This document shows positions 25,577-34,648 of a stretch of DNA of 56,277 nt, in pieces. The notes below the pieces were generated by a model. It saw nothing but the letters and a program-made list of their open reading frames with translations. It made no database searches and was not told the DNA's origin. The stretch is from Clostridia bacterium (GTDB lineage Bacteria; Bacillota; Clostridia; Oscillospirales; Acutalibacteraceae): positions 1 to 56,277 of the forward strand of contig JAGADF010000005.1 of assembly GCA_017613735.1 (NCBI GenBank), read 5' to 3'. Both the position numbers and the translations under genes were made by a program. Position 1 is the first letter of the stretch, and each line of letters starts with the position of its first letter.

Positions 25577-26313
25577 TGATTAAGCTGTTAGATGAGAATA
25601 CACCGTTCCCTTCATTAAACGACGGTGTGTTCTCGCTTCGTCAGAAGGCGTTTTTCAATTCATACGGCGTAAAGGCGCCGTTTTTTATGACCTGGGTTCA
25701 GACTGATGAAAACGAGGATGAATCCGCCGTCATAACCTCGCTTTCGGGCGACGTTACGCTTGCGCTTTCGGGCAGAGCGGATTTTGACGAAATAAGCGGA
25801 TTCCTTTCGGCAGTCGGCTTTTCAAGCGTGTTCTTCAATAAAAAATACGCCTCCCGTTTTGCCTTTGAAAACGGCGAGTCGGGAAAGATAATGAAACTTG
25901 AAAAGGAATTGCCCGAAACCGAAGTCTTTTTTGACGAGCCCGATTACAAGGCGGTTTTCGGTCTGCTTTTCGAAAACGGCGGCGTCTCTTTTCCGGACTG
26001 GTTTACGGACCTTTCGCTTCGTGCGAGAAAGGGCTTTGCCTATATTCTTACCCATAAGGAAAACGGCAAAACAGTCGCCTGCGCCTTATGTCAGGCGACC
26101 GACGAAAAGAGCGCGCTTATAGGCTCGGTCAAGACGGACAGGGAATTCAGGAATAAGGGAATCGGAACGTTTCTTGTTACGAAGCTTTGCGCATTTCTTC
26201 AGAAAGAAAACAAAACCGTCTTCCTTTGCAGGGAAGAAAATAAAAACGAGGATTTCTATTCGCGCATAGGTTTTAAAAACTGCGGCGAATGGATGAGTAT
26301 CAAAAATGAGTAA
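25576..26313 (+). CDS. GNAT-family N-acetyltransferase
   Basis: A 245-residue protein whose C-terminal half is a GNAT fold. The acetyl-CoA loop region reads VKTDREFRNKGIGTFLV (about 190-206), followed by FYSRIGFKNCGEWM. The N-terminal 120 residues are not recognised and may be a degenerate second GNAT-like half. It overlaps the galactokinase stop by 1 base (TAATG) and the next gene by 8 bases, so it depends on coupled translation. The acceptor cannot be told from sequence; a sugar phosphate or amino acid from the operon is a guess. Confidence 0.78.
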   Translation: MIKLLDENTPFPSLNDGVFSLRQKAFFNSYGVKAPFFMTWVQTDENEDESAVITSLSGDVTLALSGRADFDEISGFLSAVGFSSVFFNKKYASRFAFENGESGKIMKLEKELPETEVFFDEPDYKAVFGLLFENGGVSFPDWFTDLSLRARKGFAYILTHKENGKTVACALCQATDEKSALIGSVKTDREFRNKGIGTFLVTKLCAFLQKENKTVFLCREENKNEDFYSRIGFKNCGEWMSIKNE

Positions 26314-27574
26314 TTTTTTTAAATTTTCAGAAAGAATTGACGAACTGTCCGAAACCGCTTTAAAAAAAGCCGAAGGTCAGTTCAGGAAAATAGAACAAAC
26401 CGCGAAATACAATCAGCAGAAGGTGCTTTCCGCCTTTATTGAAAACCGAGTCAGCGAAGCGCATCTCGGCACAAGCACGGGTTACGGTTACGGCGACACG
26501 GGAAGAGATACGCTTGATAAAATAGTTGCAAACGTATTCAATACCGAGGACGCGGTAATCCGCACAAGCCTTGTCAGCGGCACACACACCCTCTGCGTTG
26601 CGCTTTTCGGCATTTTAAGACCGAATGACGTTATGCTGTGCGTTTCGGGCACGCCCTACGACACGCTTCATTCGACAATAGGAATCGACGGCGGCAAAAA
26701 CGACGGCAACGGCACGTTAAAGGATTTCGGCGTGATTTACAGGGAGATTCCGTTAAAAGACGACGAAAGCTTTGACATCCCCGAAATTGAACGTCAGGCT
26801 GCCGGAAGCGACGTAAAAGTGGTTTACATTCAGCGGTCGAGAGGTTATTCGGTAAGACATTCGTTTTCAGTTGACGAAATAAAAGAGGTCTGCGATTCGG
26901 TTCACAGAGTCAATAAAAACGCAATCGTTTTTGTCGACAACTGCTACGGCGAATTCGTTGAAGAAAAAGAGCCGACGGACGTCGGCGCAGACCTTATGGC
27001 GGGCTCGCTTATAAAGAATATGGGCGGCGGCGTCGCTCTCTGCGGCGGCTATATTGCGGGCAGGCACGATTTGGTCGAGCTTTGCACATACAGAATGACA
27101 ACTCCCGGTCTCGGGCGCGAGGTCGGAGCTTCATTAAATCAGAACAGAAATCTCTATCTCGGTCTTTTTCACGCTCCGCACGTTGTCGGCGAAGCGCTTA
27201 AAACAGCGGTTTTCGCTTCGGCTCTTTTTGAAGAAATGGGCTTTGAAACAGACCCGAAATACAACGATAAAAGATGCGATATTGTTCAGCTTATAAAGCT
27301 TAAAAACCCCGAAAACCTCTGCGCGTTCTGCAGAGGAATTCAGAAAGGCTCGCCCGTCGACTCGTTCGTCACGCCCGAGCCGTGGGATATGCCCGGCTAC
27401 GACAGCAAGGTCATTATGGCGGCGGGCACGTTTACGGGCGGTTCGTCAATCGAGCTTTCTGCGGACGCGCCTCTGAGAGAGCCTTATGCAGTCTGGATGC
27501 AGGGCGGGCTCAATTTTGCGAGCGGTGAAACGGCGGTTAAATTTGCCGCTATGGAGGTAGACAATGAATCTTAA
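26306..27574 (+). CDS. Methionine gamma-lyase family PLP enzyme (YnbB/aluminium-resistance family)
   Basis: A 422-residue PLP-dependent fold type I enzyme of the family annotated as methionine gamma-lyase or aluminium-resistance protein. Motifs are GYGYGDTGRDTLD (59-71), SLVSGTHT (88-95) forming the phosphate-binding region, FVDNCYGEF (209-217, Asp211 for the PLP nitrogen) and the Schiff-base lysine in GSLIKNMGGG (Lys237). The true reaction of this family is poorly defined; C-S lyase activity is the usual suggestion. Its start lies 8 bases inside the GNAT gene and its end overlaps the phosphohexomutase by 11 bases. Confidence 0.87.
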   Translation: MSNFFKFSERIDELSETALKKAEGQFRKIEQTAKYNQQKVLSAFIENRVSEAHLGTSTGYGYGDTGRDTLDKIVANVFNTEDAVIRTSLVSGTHTLCVALFGILRPNDVMLCVSGTPYDTLHSTIGIDGGKNDGNGTLKDFGVIYREIPLKDDESFDIPEIERQAAGSDVKVVYIQRSRGYSVRHSFSVDEIKEVCDSVHRVNKNAIVFVDNCYGEFVEEKEPTDVGADLMAGSLIKNMGGGVALCGGYIAGRHDLVELCTYRMTTPGLGREVGASLNQNRNLYLGLFHAPHVVGEALKTAVFASALFEEMGFETDPKYNDKRCDIVQLIKLKNPENLCAFCRGIQKGSPVDSFVTPEPWDMPGYDSKVIMAAGTFTGGSSIELSADAPLREPYAVWMQGGLNFASGETAVKFAAMEVDNES

Positions 27575-29054
27575 ATATCTTAAAAGCGGTACGGATATAA
27601 GAGGAAGCGCGGTCGAAACCGCTTCAAAGTCCGGCTACGACCTGACTGACGAGGTTGTTGCGCGTTTTACCGCGGGCTTTGTCGATTTTCTTATGAAAAA
27701 GACAGGCAAAACCTCCCTTCTTATTTCCGTGGGGCACGACAGCAGAGTTTCGGCAGAAAGAATTTCGGCTGCGGTAAAAAAAGAACTGTCCGCCTTTGAC
27801 GTTGACATTCTTGACTGCGGACTTTGTTCAACTCCGGCTATGTTTATGACTACCGTCGTTAAAAACTGCGACGGCGCGGTACAGATTACCGCGAGCCATC
27901 ACCCCTGGGACAGAAACGGACTTAAATTCTTTACACGTGACGGCGGACTTGAAAGCAATGAGCTTGACTCGGTTATTGCTTTCGCGGAAAACTATACGCC
28001 AAAGGGCGACGCGGTTAAGAATACCTTAAAAAAGATTGACTTTTTAGCCGACTACTCCGCAATTCTTCGCGATATGATTAAAAAAGAGGTCAACGCCGAA
28101 AACTATGAAAAACCGCTTGACGGCTTTAAAATTATAGTTGACGCGGGCAACGGCGCGGGCGGTTTTTACGCGTACGACGTGCTTGAGCCTCTGGGCGCCG
28201 ATATTTCGGGCAGTCAGTTTTTAGAGCCTGACGGTATGTTCCCGAATCACATTCCCAATCCCGAAAACAAGGAAGCGATGAACTTCGCGTTCAGAGCTAC
28301 GGTCAATTCAAAAGCCGACCTCGGCGTAATTTTTGATACGGACGTCGACAGGGCGGGCTGTATTGACAAAAGCGGACTCGAGATTAACAGAAATCGTCTT
28401 GTCGCTCTTGCGGCGGCGATTGCGCTTGAAGGCAACGAAGGCGGAACAATCGTTACGGATTCGGTCACTTCCTCGGGACTTACGGATTTTATCAATAATC
28501 ATCTCGGCGGAAAACACCTTCGCTTTAAAAGAGGTTACAAAAACGTAATTGACGAGGCAATCCGCAGAAACAGTGAGGGCGAGAACACTCCCCTCGCCAT
28601 TGAGACCTCGGGACACGCGGCTTTTAAGGAAAACTATTTCCTTGACGACGGCGCATATCTTGTAACAAAGATTATTATTCTCGCCGCGCGCCTTCGTAAA
28701 GAGGGCAGGGATTTGGCCTCGGTCATTTCTTCTCTAAAAGAACCTGAAGAAGCCGAGGAAATAAGACTTAATATTCTTTGCGAAAACTTTAAGGAATACG
28801 GTCAGAAGGTTATTAAGGAGCTTACCGAATACGCCGAAAAAACAGACGGCTGGATTTTGGCGGATGATAATTACGAGGGCGTTAAGGTTTCTTTTGACAA
28901 AGATAACGGCAACGGCTGGTTTTTGCTGCGCTTAAGCGTGCACGACCCCGTAATGCCTCTGAATATTGAAAGCGACGAACCGGGCGGCAGCAAAATAATT
29001 GAAGAAAAAATACGCAGCTTTCTTTCGGGCTACGAATATCTGAGCAAATTTTAA
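27564..29054 (+). CDS. Phosphomannomutase/phosphoglucomutase family protein
   Basis: A 496-residue alpha-D-phosphohexomutase that would shift phosphate between C1 and C6 of a hexose. The phosphoserine loop is TASHHPWDRNG (Ser111). The metal loop is DTDVDR (258-263), where most relatives have DGDGDR. The sugar loop is ETSGH (347-351), and the C-terminal phosphate-binding region follows. The changed metal loop keeps all three Asp and the Arg, so activity is plausible. It is the last gene of the VTT-GalK-GNAT-PLP operon and could take the kinase product onward if that is a hexose 1-phosphate. Confidence 0.88.
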   Translation: MNLKYLKSGTDIRGSAVETASKSGYDLTDEVVARFTAGFVDFLMKKTGKTSLLISVGHDSRVSAERISAAVKKELSAFDVDILDCGLCSTPAMFMTTVVKNCDGAVQITASHHPWDRNGLKFFTRDGGLESNELDSVIAFAENYTPKGDAVKNTLKKIDFLADYSAILRDMIKKEVNAENYEKPLDGFKIIVDAGNGAGGFYAYDVLEPLGADISGSQFLEPDGMFPNHIPNPENKEAMNFAFRATVNSKADLGVIFDTDVDRAGCIDKSGLEINRNRLVALAAAIALEGNEGGTIVTDSVTSSGLTDFINNHLGGKHLRFKRGYKNVIDEAIRRNSEGENTPLAIETSGHAAFKENYFLDDGAYLVTKIIILAARLRKEGRDLASVISSLKEPEEAEEIRLNILCENFKEYGQKVIKELTEYAEKTDGWILADDNYEGVKVSFDKDNGNGWFLLRLSVHDPVMPLNIESDEPGGSKIIEEKIRSFLSGYEYLSKF

Positions 29055-29062
29055 ACATTTGC

Positions 29063-29090
29063 TTGACAAAACAACAAAAATATATAATAT
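29063..29090 (+). promoter_or_regulatory. Promoter of the acp-proS unit
   Basis: TTGACA (29063-29068) is followed after 16 bases by TAATAT (29085-29090). A TATAAT at 29083-29088 is closer to consensus but only 14 bases away. Confidence 0.6.
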
Positions 29091-29118
29091 CTAATTATAA
29101 CTTTTAAGGAGTTTCATT

Positions 29119-29352
29119 ATGGTATTTGAAATTATTAAGAAAATCGTTGCCGAACAGTTCGGCATAAGCGAAACCGAGGTTACTCTCGACCTTGTATTTG
29201 AAGACGACCTTGACGCCGACAGTCTCGACCTTGTCGATATAGCCATGTCAATCGAGGACGAATTCAAACTGGAAATTCACGGCGACGAGTTTGACGACCT
29301 TGACCACCCGCTTACAGTCGGCGACATAGTTAAGTTCGTAGAAGAAAATTAA
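29119..29352 (+). CDS. acpP: Acyl carrier protein
   Basis: A 77-residue acidic four-helix protein that carries growing acyl chains as a thioester on a 4'-phosphopantetheine arm. The attachment serine is Ser35 in DADSLDLVD. Length and acidic composition match fatty-acid-synthesis ACPs. AAGGAG precedes the ATG. No fatty acid synthase genes are adjacent; prolyl-tRNA synthetase follows 18 bases later. A specialised role (for example D-alanylation) is less likely because no dlt-like genes are present. Confidence 0.93.
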   Translation: MVFEIIKKIVAEQFGISETEVTLDLVFEDDLDADSLDLVDIAMSIEDEFKLEIHGDEFDDLDHPLTVGDIVKFVEEN

Positions 29353-29370
29353 AGATAAGGATTTGTTAAA

Positions 29371-30807
29371 ATGGCAGAACAGAAAAAAATGGTTGACGAA
29401 ATCACCTCTATGGAGGAGGATTTCGCGAAATGGTACACCGACGTAGTTAAGAAGGCGGAATTAATCGGCTATACAAGCGTTAAAGGCTGTATGGCAATAC
29501 GTCCCTACGGCTACGCGATATGGGAAAATATGGTTTCCATTCTCGACAGAGAGTTCAAAAAGACGGGGCACAAAAACGTCTGTATGCCCATGTTTATTCC
29601 CGAAAGTCTTCTGAATAAGGAAAAGGACCACGTCGAAGGCTTCGCTCCCGAAGTCGCGTGGGTTACTCACGGCGGAAACGAGCCTCTTGAAGAAAGAATG
29701 TGCGTACGTCCCACAAGTGAAACGCTTTTCTGCGACTACTACGCGAATACAATTCAGTCTTACAGGGATTTGCCCCAGCTTCTCAATCAGTGGGTAAGCG
29801 TAGTAAGATGGGAAAAGACAACAAGACCTTTCCTTCGTTCAAGGGAATTTCTCTGGCAGGAAGGTCATACGATTCACGAAACAGCCGAGGAAGCAATTGC
29901 GGAAACCGAGCAGATGCTTAATATCTATGCCGACTTCTTTGAAAAGAGCCTTGCAATCCCCGTTGTAAAAGGCTTAAAGACCGATAAAGAAAAGTTCGCG
30001 GGAGCCGAAAAGACCTATACAATTGAGGCTCTTATGCACGACGGCAAGGCGCTCCAGAGCGGCACCTCGCACTATTTCGGCGACGGCTTCGCAAGAGCAT
30101 TCAATATTCAGTTCTTAGGCAGGGACAATAAACTCCATTACCCGCATCAGACCTCGTGGGGAACCACTACGAGAATGATAGGCGCGGTCATTATGGCTCA
30201 CGGCGACAATAACGGACTTGTTCTTCCGCCCGCTATCGCGCCCATTCAGGTTATAGTTCTGCCCATAGCCCAGCATAAAGAGGGCGTACTCGAAAAGGCG
30301 AATGAGATTAAAGAAAGAATTTCCGCATTCTGCCGCGCGGACATTGACGACAGCGATAACAGTCCCGGCTGGAAATTCGCCCAGTACGAGATGAAGGGCG
30401 TTCCGCTTCGTCTTGAAATAGGTCCCAAGGACATTGAAAACAATCAGTGCGTACTTGTCAGAAGAGATACGAGAGAAAAGTATTTCGTTTCTCTTGACGA
30501 GCTTGAAACAAAGATTCCCGAGCTTCTTAAAGCCGTTCACGACGGGCTTTACAATGCCTGCCTTGAAAGGCGCGAAAAGATGACTTATGTCGCTAAAACG
30601 CTTGACGAATTAAAGGATATCGCCGAAAACAAGCCCGGCTTTATTAAGGCTATGTGGTGCGGCGACGAAGAATGCGAAAATGCCCTTAAGGAACAGGCGG
30701 GCGTTACCTCAAGATGTATTCCGTTTGAGGAAGAATGTCTTGACGAAAACTGCGTCGTCTGCGGTAAAAAGGCGAAGCATATGCTCTACTGGGGCAAGGC
30801 TTATTAA
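29371..30807 (+). CDS. proS: Prolyl-tRNA synthetase (short, archaeal/eukaryotic-like type)
   Basis: Charges tRNA-Pro with proline. The 478-residue length and the lack of the bacterial editing insertion mark the ProS type 3 subgroup. Class II motifs are seen: a motif 1-like region near GYAIWENM, motif 2 in [22 protein letters not shown], and the proline/ATP site near [14 protein letters not shown]. The C-terminal domain contains CGDEEC and CVVCGKK, consistent with the zinc-binding end of this type. It follows acpP by 18 bases and ends in a strong terminator. A tRNA-Pro gene lies 7 kb upstream. No T-box leader is visible before it. Confidence 0.95.
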   Translation: MAEQKKMVDEITSMEEDFAKWYTDVVKKAELIGYTSVKGCMAIRPYGYAIWENMVSILDREFKKTGHKNVCMPMFIPESLLNKEKDHVEGFAPEVAWVTHGGNEPLEERMCVRPTSETLFCDYYANTIQSYRDLPQLLNQWVSVVRWEKTTRPFLRSREFLWQEGHTIHETAEEAIAETEQMLNIYADFFEKSLAIPVVKGLKTDKEKFAGAEKTYTIEALMHDGKALQSGTSHYFGDGFARAFNIQFLGRDNKLHYPHQTSWGTTTRMIGAVIMAHGDNNGLVLPPAIAPIQVIVLPIAQHKEGVLEKANEIKERISAFCRADIDDSDNSPGWKFAQYEMKGVPLRLEIGPKDIENNQCVLVRRDTREKYFVSLDELETKIPELLKAVHDGLYNACLERREKMTYVAKTLDELKDIAENKPGFIKAMWCGDEECENALKEQAGVTSRCIPFEEECLDENCVVCGKKAKHMLYWGKAY

Positions 30808-30814
30808 AAAAGTT

Positions 30815-30855
30815 CACCTGAGCCGATTTCGGTTAAATCGGTTCAGGTGTTTTTT
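30815..30855 (+). terminator. Terminator after proS, abutting the GH28 ribosome binding site
   Basis: A 15-bp stem (30815-30829 with 30835-30849, one G-T pair), CGGTT loop and six T (30850-30855). The GAGG of the next gene begins at 30856, so this hairpin is also positioned to influence GH28 expression. Confidence 0.88.
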
Positions 30856-30867
30856 GAGGTAAAGAAA

Positions 30868-32172
30868 ATGCTTTATTATGTTGAAGATTTCGGAGCTTTA
30901 GGCAACGGCATAACCGACGACGGCGAAGCAATACAGAAAGCCATTGACGCGTGTTTCGAAAACGGCGGCGGCAGCGTGGTGCTGTCCTCGGGCAAACCGT
31001 ATTACAGCCATTCGGTTACTCTTAAAAGCAACGTTGACCTGCATTTTGAAAAGAATGCAGTCTTAAAGGCGAGCGCCGATATTGACTCATACATCCGCCC
31101 GTGCGAAATGATTAACAATCCCGAAACGGCGCTTATAGGCAATCCCGTTACGGGGAAGCCGTCCTTTGTTTTCATATACGGCTTTGAAGCGGACAACTGC
31201 TCGGTTACCGGCGAGGGCACAATAGACCTCGGCGGCGACGCCTTTGTCGAAAGAAAGAGTCCTTATTACGTTACGGGCAATTTTTACCCGAGACCGACGG
31301 GCATTTATATCGAAAACAGTAAGCATATCACCTTTAAAGACATTACGCTTACAAACGCGCCTTTCTGGACTCTTCATCCCGCAGGCTGCGACGACGTTCT
31401 TATTTCGAATATTAGAATTCTTAATCCCCTTGACAGGGCGAATTCCGACGGCATTGACCCCGACCATTCGTCGAATGTAAGAATTACGGGCTGTCATATT
31501 GAGTGCGCGGACGATTGCATCTGTTTAAAGACCACAAACGGCAACCGCGAATACGGGGCGACAGAGAACGTTATTATTTCGGACTGCACCCTTATTTCGA
31601 CTTCCGCCGCTTTGAAAATCGGCACCGAGGGCGTCGGCGATTTTAAAAACATTGACGTTCACGACTGCGTTATTTCACGCTCGAACAGGGGTATTTCGAT
31701 TCAGATTCGCGACGGCGGAAACGTTGAAAACGTAAGCTTTTCAAATATCAGTATCGAAACAAGACGTTTCTGCGAGGACTGGTGGGGAACTGCCGAGCCG
31801 ATTGCAATAACCTGCTTTGACAGAGACGAAAACACCTCGGCGGGCAAAATAAGTAACATAAGGTTCTTTAATATAAACTGCAAGGGCGAAAACGGAATTC
31901 TTGTTCACGCGACAGAAAAGAACAGAATTGAAAACCTGCTTTTTGAAAACGTGAACGTTACTCTTTCAAAAAGTTCAAAATGGCCCTGCGGCTTATATGA
32001 CTTAAGGCCGTGTCTTGAATACGGGGTTATAAACGAAAAGAATTCACCCGTATATATGCGGTATGCCGATAACGTCACCTTCAGAAACTGTGTGTTTAGT
32101 TTTGATAAAATGAGCGAAAAATACGGCGAAATCAAAAACATTGAAAACTGTAAAATTGTAGTTTTTGAATAA
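30868..32172 (+). CDS. Glycoside hydrolase family 28 (polygalacturonase-like)
   Basis: A 434-residue right-handed beta-helix enzyme of the pectinase family, expected to hydrolyse galacturonan-type or related oligosaccharides. It lacks a signal peptide, so it probably acts on imported oligomers. Catalytic Asp residues are in RANSDGIDPD (Asp about 194) and ADDCICLK (Asp about 215 and 216). The usual GHG is not evident (ALKIGTEGVG there), and RIK is replaced by IQIRDGG, so the exact substrate may differ from homogalacturonan. The ATG at 30868 follows GAGG with an 8-base spacing. No promoter is visible between the preceding terminator and the start. Confidence 0.87.
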   Translation: MLYYVEDFGALGNGITDDGEAIQKAIDACFENGGGSVVLSSGKPYYSHSVTLKSNVDLHFEKNAVLKASADIDSYIRPCEMINNPETALIGNPVTGKPSFVFIYGFEADNCSVTGEGTIDLGGDAFVERKSPYYVTGNFYPRPTGIYIENSKHITFKDITLTNAPFWTLHPAGCDDVLISNIRILNPLDRANSDGIDPDHSSNVRITGCHIECADDCICLKTTNGNREYGATENVIISDCTLISTSAALKIGTEGVGDFKNIDVHDCVISRSNRGISIQIRDGGNVENVSFSNISIETRRFCEDWWGTAEPIAITCFDRDENTSAGKISNIRFFNINCKGENGILVHATEKNRIENLLFENVNVTLSKSSKWPCGLYDLRPCLEYGVINEKNSPVYMRYADNVTFRNCVFSFDKMSEKYGEIKNIENCKIVVFE

Positions 32173-32185
32173 TTAACAAAAAAGC

Positions 32186-32216
32186 AAGGGTTAAGGCGTT
32201 TGCCTTAACCCTTTTA
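32186..32216. terminator. Bidirectional terminator between GH28 and the murT operon
   Basis: A perfect 12-bp stem (32186-32197 with 32202-32213) with a GTTT loop, flanked by A and T tracts. Confidence 0.88.
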
Positions 32217-32218
32217 AT

Positions 32219-32674
32219 TTATCTTTCCTTATAAAAATACGAATCTTCGAATTCTTTAAAATCCTTATAATCCTTTTCCCATAGCGCCCACTGATAGTTT
32301 TCTTTATAAAAATCCCCGTCGCGCACCCAGATATATCTGTGGCCGTCTTTGTCTTTATAAAGCGCATAGATTAGTCTGTCGCGGAAAGCCTGGTCAAATC
32401 TGCTTTCGCCCTCGTGCCTTGCGCCGCCGAGCCATTTCATTTCAACGGCGGTTAAATCTTCGGGAACCTCGTCAACGGCGTAAAAGTAACTGCCGTCGTA
32501 TGTAACGGACGAATAATCCTCGCTTATAAGCACGGGATGATTTTTTTCGACGTTTATTATCTTAACCGCAAACGCGATAAGCACGCCGACAAGAGTTACA
32601 AGAGTGAAGCCGAAAACTGCGTATATCAGCCGCTTTTCAAACGAGCTTTTTTTAGCTCTTTTTTCTTTTTTCAT
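32219..32674 (-). CDS. Small single-pass membrane protein, unknown function
   Basis: A 151-residue protein: a Lys-rich cytosolic start (1-15), one transmembrane segment (about 16-40), then an extracytoplasmic domain rich in aromatic and charged residues, with WLGGARHEGESRF and RYIWVRDGDFY. No family is recognised. Its ATG overlaps the TGA of the aminotransferase gene (ATGA), so it is the last member of the murT-gatD-aminotransferase operon and its product may work at the cell surface with them. Confidence 0.7.
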   Translation of the reverse strand: MKKEKRAKKSSFEKRLIYAVFGFTLVTLVGVLIAFAVKIINVEKNHPVLISEDYSSVTYDGSYFYAVDEVPEDLTAVEMKWLGGARHEGESRFDQAFRDRLIYALYKDKDGHRYIWVRDGDFYKENYQWALWEKDYKDFKEFEDSYFYKER

Positions 32675-33921
32675 TTTTTGTCTGCGACTTCAAGAACGCC
32701 GTTCTTAACGATTTCAAGTCCCTTTAGAAGCTCTTCCTTTTTAACGGTGAGCGCGGGCATAAGCTTGACTACGCCGTTGTCCCTGCCCGCTCTTTCAAGT
32801 ATAAGGTTATGGGCAAAGCAGTAGTTGACAACCGCCTGGGACAGCTCGCTCTTTTTCATATCAATTCCCCAGATACAGCCGATTCCGCGGATTTCAAAGC
32901 CTAAATGCCCGAGGTTTTCTTTAAGGTATTTTTCAATTATTTCGCCGCTGTCGCGCGCCATCTTTTCAACGTTGTTTTCGAGGTTGAATTCAATGCCCGC
33001 CTTTGAAGCGACCATAGCCATCTGATTTCCCCTGAATGTGCCGTTATGCTCGCCGGGAGTAAAAACGTCGTATTCGGGTCTGAAGAGCGTTAATGCGAAC
33101 GGGAAGCCGTAGCCGCCTATTGATTTTGAAAGAACAACCATATCGGGAACAATGCCCGCTCTCTCGAATGAGAAGAACGTGCCCGTTCTCGCGTTGCCGA
33201 CCTGAATATCGTCAACTATAAGAATAATGCCGTGCTTTGTGCAGAACTCTCTTACAGCCTTTAAATACTCAACCGAAAGGACATATACGCCACCCTCAGC
33301 CTGAACCGTTTCGAGGATGAACGCCGCCGGCTTTTCGACTGCGGAATGGTCGTCCGAAAGAAGAGTTTCCATATACTCTATCGTATCGAAATTATCGAAC
33401 ATATAAGGCGCGGGAATATGAACGACATTTTCAAGCGGAACGCCCGCGCCGCCTCTTGAGCCCTCGTCGCTCGTAAGCGCAAGAGCGCCAAGCGTCATAC
33501 CGTGGAACGCGCCCATAAGCGCCCAGACGGTACGTCTTTTTGTATATTTTCTCGCGAGCTTTAAAGCCGCCTCAACCGCATTTGTACCCGTCGGGCCTGG
33601 GAACATAATTTTATAATCAAGTCCTCTCGGCTTTAAAAGCTTATTTTCAACAGTGTCAATAAGCTCGGCTTTCGGGACGGTCATCATATCAAGACCGTGC
33701 ATAAGCCCGTCGCTCATAAGGTAGTCTACGAGCCTTGACTTGATATAGTCGTTATTGTGGCCGTAATTAAGCGCGCCCGCGCCGTTGAAGAAATCGAGAT
33801 ATTCGTTCCCGTTTTCGTCAATTATGGTCGAGCCTTTAGCCTTTTTGAATACTGCGGGGAAATTTCTGCAATACGAGCGTACGTTTGATTCGTATTCTTC
33901 AAAAATTCTTGAATTGTCCAT
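32671..33921 (-). CDS. Class III aminotransferase, diaminobutyrate-2-oxoglutarate type
   Basis: A 416-residue PLP enzyme closest in pattern to EctB/Dat, which makes L-2,4-diaminobutyrate from aspartate semialdehyde and glutamate. Seen: FFNGAGALNYGHNN (44-57), GPTGTNAVEAALK (109-121), AFHGMTLGALALTS (138-151), IVDDIQVGNARTG (235-247) and the PLP lysine in LSKSIGGYG (Lys266). Ectoine genes ectA and ectC are absent, so an ectoine role is unlikely. It sits 13 bases after the GatD-like gene and overlaps the small membrane protein gene. This points to a role tied to the MurT/GatD ligase, perhaps in cell-wall modification, which is inference. Confidence 0.85.
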   Translation of the reverse strand: MDNSRIFEEYESNVRSYCRNFPAVFKKAKGSTIIDENGNEYLDFFNGAGALNYGHNNDYIKSRLVDYLMSDGLMHGLDMMTVPKAELIDTVENKLLKPRGLDYKIMFPGPTGTNAVEAALKLARKYTKRRTVWALMGAFHGMTLGALALTSDEGSRGGAGVPLENVVHIPAPYMFDNFDTIEYMETLLSDDHSAVEKPAAFILETVQAEGGVYVLSVEYLKAVREFCTKHGIILIVDDIQVGNARTGTFFSFERAGIVPDMVVLSKSIGGYGFPFALTLFRPEYDVFTPGEHNGTFRGNQMAMVASKAGIEFNLENNVEKMARDSGEIIEKYLKENLGHLGFEIRGIGCIWGIDMKKSELSQAVVNYCFAHNLILERAGRDNGVVKLMPALTVKKEELLKGLEIVKNGVLEVADKK

Positions 33922-33934
33922 TATGACACCGTCC

Positions 33935-34648
33935 TTATCCTAAATATTCCTTATTCGGATTTTCAAATTCCTTCAGCCTTTTTTCGTATGCTGTTCTTAT
34001 ATCGTTTTCGCACGGAAGAGCCGCGTTTTCAATACCCAGAAGCGAAAGAAGATATTTCGTGAAATCGGGATTGAGAATAAGCAGGGGCCCTAAAAGATAG
34101 GTCGCAAAGAAATTATTTCTTCTTATGCCCTCAAACCTGCTGCCCGGATGAAGCCCGTCGCCGCGAATATTCTCAAAAAGTCCTTCGTCTTCGCTTTCGC
34201 CGTAGGAATGTGAAAACTGCGCCTTGAAGCCGACAATTTTCATTTCGTCAAACTTTCCGAAATAAAGGGAATTATATCTTTTCATCATTTTTCTTTTGGC
34301 GTACGTCCCGAAAATGCCGAGAGCCTTTATTTTTTCGCCCTCGTCGGTTTCAATGTAATCGCCGAATATTTCAAGCGCGTTGCCGATAATGAGAAAGACC
34401 TTGCCCGCTTCAATAAGCTCGATAATTCTTTCTTTATAGGGTGAAAGCTTTTCGATAACGATTTCCTGACCTCTTTCGGTCATAGGTCCCATATAGATAA
34501 AATCGACGTCGTTCTTTGCAAAATACGGCTCGTCATTGACCTTGGTTTTGACAACCGTCGCGTCGGGAAGGCATTGTTCAATGTATTTCATTTCAACCGC
34601 TTCGCCGTAAAGGTTGGCAAGCGCGGGATACAAGAATTCAACAGTCAT
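33935..34648 (-). CDS. gatD: GatD-like subunit lacking the glutaminase catalytic residues
   Basis: A 237-residue homologue of GatD, the class I glutamine amidotransferase subunit that supplies ammonia to MurT for amidating the D-Glu of lipid II. Collinearity with GatD is clear through DFIYMGP, LIIGNALEIFG, ALGIFGTYA and ATYLLGPLLILNP. The nucleophile position (Cys in ICGGYQFLG of the staphylococcal protein, as I recall it) is Gly89, and the His of TYLHGP is Leu186. The known glutaminase chemistry therefore cannot operate. It may be structural or bind another donor. It overlaps murT by 1 base (TAATG) and precedes the aminotransferase by 13 bases. Confidence 0.85.
   Translation of the reverse strand: MTVEFLYPALANLYGEAVEMKYIEQCLPDATVVKTKVNDEPYFAKNDVDFIYMGPMTERGQEIVIEKLSPYKERIIELIEAGKVFLIIGNALEIFGDYIETDEGEKIKALGIFGTYAKRKMMKRYNSLYFGKFDEMKIVGFKAQFSHSYGESEDEGLFENIRGDGLHPGSRFEGIRRNNFFATYLLGPLLILNPDFTKYLLSLLGIENAALPCENDIRTAYEKRLKEFENPNKEYLG

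Noticed and set aside
29353-29370. T-box or other riboswitch before proS
   Set aside because: The gap to acpP is only 18 bases, so there is no room for a leader.
32671-33921. Ectoine biosynthesis (ectB)
   Set aside because: The aminotransferase pattern matches EctB, but ectA and ectC are absent and the gene is locked in the murT operon, so ectoine synthesis is not supported.
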